This document shows positions 1-5,101 of a stretch of 5,101 nucleotides of DNA, one piece after another (positions within the stretch are counted from its first letter, which is position 1; every line of letters starts with the position of its first letter). The translations under genes were made by a program, and so were the position numbers. The notes under the pieces were generated by a model, which saw nothing but the letters and a program-made list of their open reading frames with translations, searched no databases and was not told where the DNA came from. Where the stretch lies: the NCBI GenBank assembly GCA_014359855.1, contig JACIYQ010000375.1:1-5101 (forward strand). Reading direction: 5' to 3'. Source of the DNA: Parvibaculum sp. (GTDB lineage Bacteria; Pseudomonadota; Alphaproteobacteria; Parvibaculales; Parvibaculaceae).

Positions 1-33
1 GTGGTCGTCCAGGCCGTCCGCGAGATCGGTCAT
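1..33 (-). CDS. 5' end of a divergently transcribed gene, product unknown (partial)
   Basis: Read on the minus strand, an ATG at 33-31 opens a frame of 11 codons (MTDLADGLDDH) that runs off the left edge. It is preceded by GGAGGG (plus-strand 41-46) at a 7-nt spacing, the best Shine-Dalgarno in the window. Nine of the ten codons after the ATG end in G or C, as in the confirmed genes here. The peptide is too short and acidic to assign to a family, so no function is proposed. It diverges from the polysaccharide operon and shares the 34-491 intergenic region with it, so its product could be a regulator or an unrelated neighbour. The plus strand is also open here (stop at 79-81), so the call rests mainly on the ribosome binding site. 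Confidence 0.5.
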   Translation of the reverse strand, partial: MTDLADGLDDH

Positions 34-40
34 TACGCTA

Positions 41-46
41 CCCTCC
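41..46 (-). promoter_or_regulatory. Ribosome binding site of the leftward gene
   Basis: The minus strand reads GGAGGG, 7 nt before the ATG at 33-31. This is near-perfect complementarity to the 16S rRNA 3' end at optimal spacing, and it is the main evidence for the partial leftward gene. Confidence 0.5.
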
Positions 47-108
47 GCCACGCAGTCGGCGTCCAGCACTGCGGTTCGTGACGAGGGAACATTTTCATCG
101 ACCTATGA

Positions 109-122
109 CCGCCGATAGGCGG
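109..122. repeat. Short inverted repeat CCGCC-gata-GGCGG
   Basis: A perfect 5-bp dyad with a 4-nt centre. An overlapping alternative pairing also exists, CCTAT (102-106) with ATAGG (115-119). It lies about 75 bp upstream of the leftward gene start, where an operator or a small hairpin in its leader would be plausible. It is short enough to be chance. Confidence 0.3.
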
Positions 123-138
123 ATATGTGGCGAATATG
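119..138. repeat. Imperfect 9-bp direct repeat at 11-bp spacing
   Basis: GCGGATATG (119-127) and GCGAATATG (130-138) match at 8 of 9 positions, with starts 11 bp apart, about one helical turn. The arrangement is typical of tandem half-sites for a regulator. No known consensus is recognised. Confidence 0.3.
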
Positions 139-156
139 AGGCCAGCACGCGCACAG

Positions 157-170
157 GCTTCCGGGGAAGC
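157..170. repeat. Perfect 6-bp dyad GCTTCC-gg-GGAAGC
   Basis: Two perfect 6-bp arms are separated by 2 bp, giving a 14-bp operator-like palindrome in the divergent intergenic region. The loop is too small for a good RNA hairpin, so a protein-binding site is likelier than an RNA element. No assignable regulator. Confidence 0.35.
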
Positions 171-197
171 ATTTCGTCCTTGCGCCACAAGCATTTC
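167..197. repeat. 9-bp direct repeat AAGCATTTC, 22-bp spacing
   Basis: Identical AAGCATTTC copies lie at 167-175 and 189-197. Their starts are 22 bp apart, about two helical turns. The first copy overlaps the right arm of the 157-170 dyad. A 9-bp match in a region of this size could arise by chance; the phasing is what makes it noteworthy. Confidence 0.3.
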
Positions 198-330
198 CCG
201 CGCTTTTCCACCGTCGCGTTGTTGCAACACTGAAACATTTTTTGAGCGCGCGGGGGCCGCTTCTTCCTCGCGCAGCACCTCGGCCGCGCGAATGAAACCT
301 GCATTTTCCTTCTGGCGAAACGGTTCGTCC

Positions 331-351
331 CTCCGGTCACTCTCCGGTCAC
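331..351. repeat. Tandem 10-bp direct repeat CTCCGGTCAC, 11-bp period
   Basis: CTCCGGTCAC occurs at 331-340 and again at 342-351, exact, separated by a single T. A third copy of the core GGTCAC lies at 398-403, 52 bp after the second, again close to a whole number of helical turns. It sits 140-160 bp upstream of the export-protein start. It could be a regulator-binding array or a replication-slippage duplication. Confidence 0.45.
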
Positions 352-363
352 ACAGACAAGCGC

Positions 364-384
364 GGCGCGCGCGCGATGCGCGCC
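364..384 (+). promoter_or_regulatory. GC-only stem-loop in the operon leader
   Basis: GGCGCGC (364-370) pairs perfectly with GCGCGCC (378-384) across a 7-nt loop. No T-run follows, so it is not an intrinsic terminator. It lies about 108 nt upstream of the export-protein ATG. If transcription begins further upstream, it would form a very stable hairpin in the 5' untranslated RNA. The alternating CG tract could also adopt left-handed DNA. Function is unknown. Confidence 0.4.
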
Positions 385-478
385 AAGACCCCGCATTGGT
401 CACGAGCCTCTGCGTCCCGCCCCCTCCATAGTTTCCATCTCCGGATGCGAGGCTCGATCGCATCCCCGTTACTTCCGT

Positions 479-482
479 GGAG
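479..482 (+). promoter_or_regulatory. Ribosome binding site deciding the export-protein start
   Basis: GGAG is placed 9 nt before the ATG at 492. The in-frame GTG at 477, which would add five residues, overlaps this site and has no Shine-Dalgarno of its own. The ATG at 492 is therefore preferred. Confidence 0.6.
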
Positions 483-491
483 TGGAAAGTC

Positions 492-1130
492 ATGGCTGCA
501 AGACATTTCGGAGCAATCCTCGTCTGCACGCTCGCGTTTTCTCTCGCAAGCGCCGCCGTCGCGCGCGCGGAGGGGTCGCAGACGCAAAGCGCACTCGACG
601 CCATGCCGGGCACTCAAGACGATCCGATGAACACACCCTCCGGACCGGATGTCTCCATCTCCGCTCCCGACAGCGGTTACCGCCTCGGGCCGGGCGATCA
701 GGTGCGGATCATCGTTTTCGGGCAGCCCGATCTTTCGGGCGTCTTCCGGCTGGATGGCGACGGCCTCATTTCGATGCCGCTCATCAATAACGTGGACGCG
801 AAGGGACTGTCGGCCGAGGAACTTCAGAAGCGGATCGTCGCGAAGCTGACGCCCAATTACCTGAAGGACGCGAATGCGAGCGTCGACATTCTCTCCTACC
901 GCCCCTTCTACATCGTCGGCGAGGTGAGCAAGCCCGGCAGCTATGCCTATGTGAACGGGATGACAGCGATCAACGCTGTCGCTCTCGCGGGCGGCTTCAC
1001 CTACCGCGCCGACGAGGACGATTTCGAAATCAAACGCACCGCCAACGGCAACACCGACGTCGTGGACGCGGGACCCGAAACGCTCATCCAGCCGGGCGAT
1101 GTCATCACCGTTGACGAAAGATGGTTTTAG
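492..1130 (+). CDS. Short polysaccharide export protein (OPX, Wza/GumB-like, single SLBB)
   Basis: A 212-residue exported protein that should help carry polysaccharide across the periplasm to the outer membrane. Residues 1-26 form a Sec signal peptide: basic start, hydrophobic core, and an A-R-A site before E27. There is no cysteine at the cleavage point, so it is not a lipoprotein, unlike Wza. After a polar linker, a Poly_export domain (about 61-136) opens with the signature YRLGPGDQVRI and contains DGDGLISMP. One SLBB domain follows (about 137-185) with the typical VGEVSKPGSYAY stretch, and the tail ends PGDVITVDERWF. Wza has about 380 residues, more SLBB domains and a C-terminal outer-membrane helix; this protein resembles short GumB-type members. 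Its last 10 bp overlap the next gene, its expected inner-membrane partner. The family call is secure; the exact polymer and ortholog name are not. Confidence 0.93.
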   Translation: MAARHFGAILVCTLAFSLASAAVARAEGSQTQSALDAMPGTQDDPMNTPSGPDVSISAPDSGYRLGPGDQVRIIVFGQPDLSGVFRLDGDGLISMPLINNVDAKGLSAEELQKRIVAKLTPNYLKDANASVDILSYRPFYIVGEVSKPGSYAYVNGMTAINAVALAGGFTYRADEDDFEIKRTANGNTDVVDAGPETLIQPGDVITVDERWF

Positions 1131-3358
1131 CAATGCCGAACATGATAGGTCCGCCCCAGACCCCCCAGGATCCGCTGCCGGTGAGCAACGCGCATTTCGC
1201 GGCTCAGCCGGCGCAAGGAAGCCGGTCGTCCGACGACCTCTTCGCAACGTTGCGGAAGCTCGCGCGCCACTACTGGATCGTGCTGGCCGTCGCGGCGACT
1301 GCTTTCGTCGTCGCCATGATCGCCGTCCGAAGCCTGACGCCGCTCTATACCGCCACCGCCGAAATCCTGATCGGCGCACCGGTGAACGATGCCGGCAGTT
1401 CGCTCGCGCCGGGCGAACGGCAGAGCGTGGACAGCGAAGCGGTTCAAAGTCAGGCGCGGATTGTGACGTCGAGAACCATCGCAAGGCGGGTCGTCGAAAA
1501 ACTGGCCCTCGACCGGGATCCGGATTTCAATCCCTATCTGCGCGAGGACAAGAGCCTCTTCGACACGATTTTCAGGCGCAACTCGTTGGAGGACAAACGC
1601 CAGGCGCCACGAGACGAACAGGTCGCGCTCACGACCGAGGTGCTTCTGTCGAAAGTATCGGCCGGGCCGACCGACCGCTCGCATGTTCTCAACGTGCAGA
1701 CGGAAGTTGAGGACGCGCACCTGGCCGCCCGCATCACCAATGCCTTTGCCGAGCTCTACATCGAGCAGATGCTCGTGCGCCAGACCACGATGGCACAGCA
1801 GGCGAACACCTGGCTCGAGGGACAGATAGACGAGCTTCGCCGGCAGGTCGACACAAACGAACGCGCGGTCGAGGAATACCGGCGCAAGCATGGCCTCTAC
1901 GAGGCGAACGCGTCGACGGTGAGCGACCAGCAGCTCGCCGAACTCAACACACAGCTCGTCCTTGCCGAAAGCGAGAAGGCGCAGGCAGAAGCCCGCCTCT
2001 CCCAGGCCCAGCAAGTCCTGAACTCGGGAGGCGAACTCGACAGCATTCCCGAGGTCGTGAACTCTCCGCTAATACAGGCACTTGAAGAGAAGCAGGCCGA
2101 AATCGCCCGTCAGGCCGCGGAACTTTCCTCGGTCTACGGACCGATGCATCCGCGCATCACGAATATTGAGGCGCAGCAGGAAGACACGAAGCGCAAGATC
2201 GATGCCGAGGTGAGAAAGATCGTCAGCAGTGTCCGCAACTCAGCACTGACTGCGCAAGCACGCTACAACGCGATCAACGCGCGCCTCGACGCAGCAAAAT
2301 CCGAAGTCAGCGAATCGAATGTCGATTCCGTCGAGCTTCGCCAGCTCCAGCGCGAGGCGGACGCGAGCCGCACGCTTTTCGAGAACTTTCTGGAGCGCTA
2401 CAAGAGGAACTCCGCCCAGGAGCAGTTCAAGCAGGCTTCGGCATGGATCATCTCTCCGGCCGCGGCACCCGTTCGCCCGAGCTTCCCACCCAAGACCCCC
2501 ATTCTCGCGGGCACGACGCTCATGGGGATTCTGCTCGGCACGCTTCTCGTTCTCTTCATGGAATCCCTCGACCGCACGTTCCGGACGAGCGACGACGTGG
2601 TGAAGGCAACGGGCCTGCCGAACCTCGCCCTTGTGCCGACCTTCCGGAAATCCGAACTCGCCGGCAACCGGGCCTACGACCCCACATCTCCGTTCAGCGA
2701 GTCAATCTACAAGCTCCATACGCGGATCATGTTTTCGCAGCCGGGCGATCCCCCCAAGGTGACGATGTTCACCTCCGCCGTTCCCGACGAAGGGAAATCG
2801 CGCATATCGGTGTCGCTCGCGCGCCAGCTCGCCTATGCCGGACGTCGTGTCATCATTGTCGATGGTGACCTGCGCCGACCCTCGGTGCACAAGCTCCTCG
2901 GCACGAAGAACGGCCCCGGCCTGATCGATCTTCTGAACGGCACTTCCACGCCGGACGAAGCGGTCTACCGCGACGAAGCTTCCGGCGTTCACGCTATCTT
3001 CGCGGGGCGTTCTCCAAATGGCGAGAACATGCTGCCCGACGTTCAGCGCCTGCGCATGTTGCTCGCGTCTCTCTCGAAACACTACGACACGGTGATCCTC
3101 GACGCACCGCCCGTCCTTGTCGGCGCGGAGGTCATTCACTACGCGCAGATGACCGACGCGACGGTCTTCGTCGTGCGGTGGGGCAAGACCCCGAAGAACG
3201 TCGTCCTCGACGGGCTTCACCAGTTTGCGGGAACGCAGGCCCGGATCGCCGGCGTCGCCCTCGCGCAGGTCAACCCGCGGCTCTACAAGCGCTATGCGGA
3301 GGTCGGCCTTCACTATCGATATCCAGCGAGACAGAAGACGGCGGCGAGGTTGCAGTAG
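1121..3358 (+). CDS. Polysaccharide co-polymerase / tyrosine autokinase (Wzc/ExoP/GumC-like, PCP-2a with BY-kinase)
   Basis: A 745-residue inner-membrane protein expected to control chain length and export while autophosphorylating on C-terminal tyrosines. In order: cytoplasmic N-terminus 1-49, Wzz domain with TM1 (about 51-69), periplasmic segment with coiled coil (about 225-395), GNVR region (about 403-458) leading through a Pro-rich stretch to TM2 (about 461-480), then the kinase. Walker A is TSAVPDEGKS (551-560, K559), Walker A' is VDGDLRRP (580-587, D581 and D583), and Walker B is VILDAPP (658-664, D661). The last 24 residues hold four tyrosines (722, 725, 732, 734). All catalytic motifs look intact. 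The helix normally carrying EX2RX2R reads E527-x-x-Y530-x-x-H533, losing both arginines. The start is uncertain: ATGs at 1121, 1133 and 1142 are in frame and none has a good Shine-Dalgarno. The 1121 start includes a rare TTA codon forced by the upstream stop, so 1133 is a fair alternative. Confidence 0.95.
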   Translation: MVLAMPNMIGPPQTPQDPLPVSNAHFAAQPAQGSRSSDDLFATLRKLARHYWIVLAVAATAFVVAMIAVRSLTPLYTATAEILIGAPVNDAGSSLAPGERQSVDSEAVQSQARIVTSRTIARRVVEKLALDRDPDFNPYLREDKSLFDTIFRRNSLEDKRQAPRDEQVALTTEVLLSKVSAGPTDRSHVLNVQTEVEDAHLAARITNAFAELYIEQMLVRQTTMAQQANTWLEGQIDELRRQVDTNERAVEEYRRKHGLYEANASTVSDQQLAELNTQLVLAESEKAQAEARLSQAQQVLNSGGELDSIPEVVNSPLIQALEEKQAEIARQAAELSSVYGPMHPRITNIEAQQEDTKRKIDAEVRKIVSSVRNSALTAQARYNAINARLDAAKSEVSESNVDSVELRQLQREADASRTLFENFLERYKRNSAQEQFKQASAWIISPAAAPVRPSFPPKTPILAGTTLMGILLGTLLVLFMESLDRTFRTSDDVVKATGLPNLALVPTFRKSELAGNRAYDPTSPFSESIYKLHTRIMFSQPGDPPKVTMFTSAVPDEGKSRISVSLARQLAYAGRRVIIVDGDLRRPSVHKLLGTKNGPGLIDLLNGTSTPDEAVYRDEASGVHAIFAGRSPNGENMLPDVQRLRMLLASLSKHYDTVILDAPPVLVGAEVIHYAQMTDATVFVVRWGKTPKNVVLDGLHQFAGTQARIAGVALAQVNPRLYKRYAEVGLHYRYPARQKTAARLQ
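3346..3349 (+). promoter_or_regulatory. Ribosome binding site of the WcaI-like glycosyltransferase
   Basis: GAGG lies inside the end of the kinase gene, 9 nt before the ATG at 3359, and supports that start immediately after the kinase TAG. Confidence 0.5.
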
Positions 3359-4597
3359 ATGAGCAGCGTTCCGCTTCCCACCCCCGCCCTCTTCGTGACG
3401 CAGTACTACCGGCCGGAGCTCATCGGCTCGGCGCCGTTCTGCGGCGATATGGCCGAATGGCTGCGGCTGAACGACATTGCCGTGGAAGTGCTGACATCGA
3501 GACCGCACTACCCCGCGAACGAGGTCTTCGAAGAATACAGATCGGGCGAGAAGGACTGGGAGATCCTGAACGAAGTCGCTGTGCGGCGCCTGCCCACACG
3601 CGTGCCGAAGGGCGGCGGCGCGCTTCAGAGGGCCGCCTCCGCCGGCTATTTCCTCGTGCAGGGCCTTTCGCTGCTCGCACGCGGCGGCGTGGCAAGGCAG
3701 GAACTCGTCATCTCGCTTTCGCCCTCGATCTTTTCGGTCGTGCTTGCCATCTGCGCCTGCGCGCGCGATGGACGCCACATCGTTCTGGTTCACGACATCG
3801 AATCCGGGCTCGCCGGGGGTCTCGGCATCGCAGGCGGAAACGTCTTCATCAAGACCTTGCGCCGGATTGAGAGGACGGCGCTGAACCGCGCCGATCTCAT
3901 CATCGTCCTGTCGGAGGAAATGAAACGGCAACTGGAGGCGCTCGATGTGAAGCGCCCGATCCGGACACTTCCTATCTGGATCGACACGAAAGCCATCCAT
4001 CCGCTGCCGGCCCCCGCGAACCGCCCGCTGACACTGCTCTACAGCGGTAATTTCGGGCGCAAGCAATCGCTGCACCAGGTGCTGGGGCTCGCGGGCATTC
4101 TGAAGGAATCGGACCCGGACATCCGGATCGTCCTGCGGGGTGGCGGCAGAGAGGCCGATGCGCTCGCCGAATGCGCGCGGGAAAAGAATCTCGACAATGT
4201 GGCGTTCCAGCCGCTCGCGCCGCCCGAGCGGTTGAACGAAGCGCTGAGCGAAGGCGACATACATCTCGTGCCGCAAAATCCCGACGGGGCCGACTTCGCG
4301 GTTCCCTCCAAGATCTACGCGATCATGGCGGCAGGCAGGCCCTTCATCGCGACCGCCCGCGAGGGCAGCCAGATATGGCGCCTCCACGAAACGACGAATG
4401 CCTTTCTCTGCGTGCCGCCGGACGACCCGCACGCCTTCGCAAACGCCGTCAGACGCCTCGCGGCGGACCCGGCGCGGCGCAACCGGCTCGGCCAATGCGG
4501 GCGCGCCTATGTGGAAGCCCATCACACGAAGGCGAACGTACTTCGCGAATTCACGAACGCCGTCACGCAATGCGACGGCAACCGCAAGGGAACATGA
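3359..4597 (+). CDS. GT4-family glycosyltransferase, WcaI-like
   Basis: A 412-residue cytosolic or membrane-associated GT-B enzyme likely to add one sugar to the lipid-linked repeat unit. The N-terminal Rossmann half begins FVTQYYRPELIG (12-23) followed by GDMAEWL (29-35), as in WcaI-type transferases of colanic-acid-like pathways. It also has a hydrophobic stretch at 117-133 and VHDIE at 144-148. The C-terminal donor-binding half has LLYSGNFGRKQ (226-236), RIVLRGGGRE (256-265), VAFQPLAP (281-288), and the donor-site region VPSKIYAIMAAGRP (315-328) leading to AREGSQIW. The length is normal for the family and it looks intact. The donor is not predictable from sequence, and a WcaI-like fold does not by itself mean fucosyl transfer. 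Its ATG follows the kinase stop with no spacer, and its own stop is 1 nt before the next gene, so it is co-translated with both. Confidence 0.88.
   Translation: MSSVPLPTPALFVTQYYRPELIGSAPFCGDMAEWLRLNDIAVEVLTSRPHYPANEVFEEYRSGEKDWEILNEVAVRRLPTRVPKGGGALQRAASAGYFLVQGLSLLARGGVARQELVISLSPSIFSVVLAICACARDGRHIVLVHDIESGLAGGLGIAGGNVFIKTLRRIERTALNRADLIIVLSEEMKRQLEALDVKRPIRTLPIWIDTKAIHPLPAPANRPLTLLYSGNFGRKQSLHQVLGLAGILKESDPDIRIVLRGGGREADALAECAREKNLDNVAFQPLAPPERLNEALSEGDIHLVPQNPDGADFAVPSKIYAIMAAGRPFIATAREGSQIWRLHETTNAFLCVPPDDPHAFANAVRRLAADPARRNRLGQCGRAYVEAHHTKANVLREFTNAVTQCDGNRKGT
4586..4590 (+). promoter_or_regulatory. Ribosome binding site of the second glycosyltransferase
   Basis: AAGGG lies 8 nt before the ATG at 4599. 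The nearer ATG at 4594 overlaps the previous stop as ATGA, but it opens a frame that ends after seven codons, so 4599 is the real start. Confidence 0.5.
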
Positions 4598-4598
4598 C

Positions 4599-5101
4599 AT
4601 GCCGCCAGAGCTGCTGATTCTGGAGCCGGATGCGCGAGGCCATGCCTTCGAGTGGCTGCAGCACATCGTCGAATATTCGGCGACGGACCGGCATCCCGCC
4701 AGGCTCGCCCTTGCCGTTCCCGCGCCGCTTGCTGAAAAGCTTTCGGCCTGGATGAAGACACGCAATCTGCACAACGCGGAACTGCACCCGCTTTCTCCGC
4801 GGGAGAGCGAGCTGTGCATGCACCGGCGTCTTGCCGTCAGCGGGCTTGCGCGCTGGTGGACGATGCGCCGGCATCTCGCCGAAAGCGGCGCGCCGCAAGG
4901 CCTGTTCCTCGGGATGGATCACCTGTCGCTGCCCCTCGCCCTCGGGCTCGGCTTCGGCGGCCGCAAGGTTTCCGGCATCCTGTTTCGTCCTTCGGTTCAC
5001 TACCAGACGGACAATCCAGGCCGCCTCAGCTTTCGCGAGCGCCTGCGGGATTTGCGGAAGGACCTTCTCTACCGCCTCATGTTCCGCAACGGGGCGGTGA
5101 A
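4599..5101 (+). CDS. Probable GT-B glycosyltransferase, N-terminal part (partial)
   Basis: An open frame of 167 complete codons plus 2 nt starts 1 nt after the previous stop and runs off the right edge. Codon use is strongly G/C-ending like its neighbours. The first strand reads LLILEPDARGHAFEWL (5-20), a GT-B opening of the type seen in family-4-like transferases that start with an LE-D-x-x-GH motif. Further in, GLFLGMDHLSLPLAL (101-115) and VSGILFRPSVHY (124-135) resemble the acceptor-side half of that family. A basic region follows (142-163). The donor-binding C-terminal half, which would confirm the class, lies outside the window. The operon position after another glycosyltransferase supports a role in the same repeat unit. 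That this is a coding gene is near certain; the transferase assignment is moderate. Confidence 0.75.
   Translation, partial: MPPELLILEPDARGHAFEWLQHIVEYSATDRHPARLALAVPAPLAEKLSAWMKTRNLHNAELHPLSPRESELCMHRRLAVSGLARWWTMRRHLAESGAPQGLFLGMDHLSLPLALGLGFGGRKVSGILFRPSVHYQTDNPGRLSFRERLRDLRKDLLYRLMFRNGAV

Larger units (their letters stand above)
34..491. other. Divergent intergenic/leader region, no protein gene
   Basis: About 460 bp separate the leftward start at 33 from the export-protein start at 492. Open frames on both strands exist (for example minus 278-33 and plus 127-630), but their codons lack the G/C third-position bias of the real genes and their translations are rich in Arg and Ser with no recognisable domain. 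AT-richer patches at 88-98, 222-244 and 291-310 are the likeliest promoter locations, but none holds a convincing -35/-10 pair. The region carries several short repeats and hairpins, listed separately, and must contain the operon promoter unless transcription enters from outside. I see no tRNA, riboswitch or intrinsic terminator. Confidence 0.6.

Noticed and set aside
1..81. Plus-strand frame open from the left edge to TGA at 79-81, as a possible gene 3' end
   Set aside because: Only 26 codons, and the G/C third-position bias weakens after codon 9. The minus-strand start with GGAGGG explains this segment better.
216..244. GTTGCAAC palindrome followed by a six-T run, as a possible intrinsic terminator
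   Set aside because: The palindrome has no loop and is not GC-rich, and it is separated from the T-run. No stable stem directly precedes the Ts.
33..278. Minus-strand 81-codon open frame whose TAA overlaps the leftward ATG as TAATG
   Set aside because: The overlap looks like translational coupling, but third-position G/C is much lower than in the real genes and the sequence resembles no protein. The leftward gene has its own strong Shine-Dalgarno.
313..328. TGGCGAAACGGTTC as a possible sigma-54 promoter
   Set aside because: The -24 GG is present, but the required GC ten bases later is absent (CG instead), and the TTGC element is not matched.
127..630. Plus-strand 167-codon open frame starting in the leader
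   Set aside because: It overlaps the export gene's signal-peptide region in another frame, is rich in Ser and Arg, and has no Shine-Dalgarno.
348..1484. Minus-strand 378-codon open frame across the leader, export gene and kinase start
   Set aside because: It overlaps two confidently identified genes, is Arg-rich and has no ribosome binding site or domain.
1127..2014. Minus-strand open frame of 295 codons opposite the kinase 5' half
   Set aside because: Same codon-register artefact: it ends at the sense TTA at 1127-1129, and a sense CTA at 2069-2071 closes it upstream. No recognisable protein features.
2702..4819. A 705-codon open frame on the minus strand opposite the kinase and glycosyltransferase genes
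   Set aside because: Its codons coincide in register with the sense codons of both genes, so an antisense stop needs a sense TTA, CTA or TCA, which are rare in this GC-rich genome. It ends exactly at a sense TCA (2702-2704). The translation shows no domain and is Arg-rich.

Overview
The window is GC-rich, and its genes strongly favour G or C at the third codon position. The gene types (a short single-SLBB export protein, an ExoP/GumC-like co-polymerase-kinase and GT4 glycosyltransferases) suggest an alphaproteobacterium. No rRNA or marker gene is present, so a genus cannot be named.

Layout. Positions 1-33 hold the first 11 codons of a gene that reads leftward off the window from a strong Shine-Dalgarno. 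Positions 34-491 are a non-coding divergent intergenic region of about 460 bp. It contains several short direct and inverted repeats and a GC-only stem-loop, but no sigma-70 promoter that I can defend. From 492 to the right edge, four genes lie head to tail on the + strand with no room for promoters between them. They are a short outer-membrane polysaccharide export (OPX) protein (492-1130), a Wzc/ExoP/GumC-type co-polymerase fused to a tyrosine autokinase (1121-3358), a WcaI-like GT4 glycosyltransferase (3359-4597), and the N-terminal 167 codons of a second probable GT-B glycosyltransferase (4599 to the edge). The junctions are a 10-bp overlap, a TAG directly followed by ATG, and a 1-nt gap, so translational coupling is likely.

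How the genes work together. This is the front end of an exopolysaccharide or capsule operon, most simply of the Wzx/Wzy-dependent type. The glycosyltransferases build the repeat unit on a lipid carrier at the inner membrane. The co-polymerase-kinase controls chain length and export by cycles of tyrosine phosphorylation. The OPX protein carries the chain through the periplasm towards the outer membrane. The priming transferase, flippase, polymerase and kinase phosphatase are not in the window and are expected elsewhere, probably downstream.

I see no clearly new system. The points most worth a second look are a kinase whose EX2RX2R oligomerisation motif has lost both arginines, an OPX protein too short to span the outer membrane, and 11-bp-phased repeats and hairpins in the leader.
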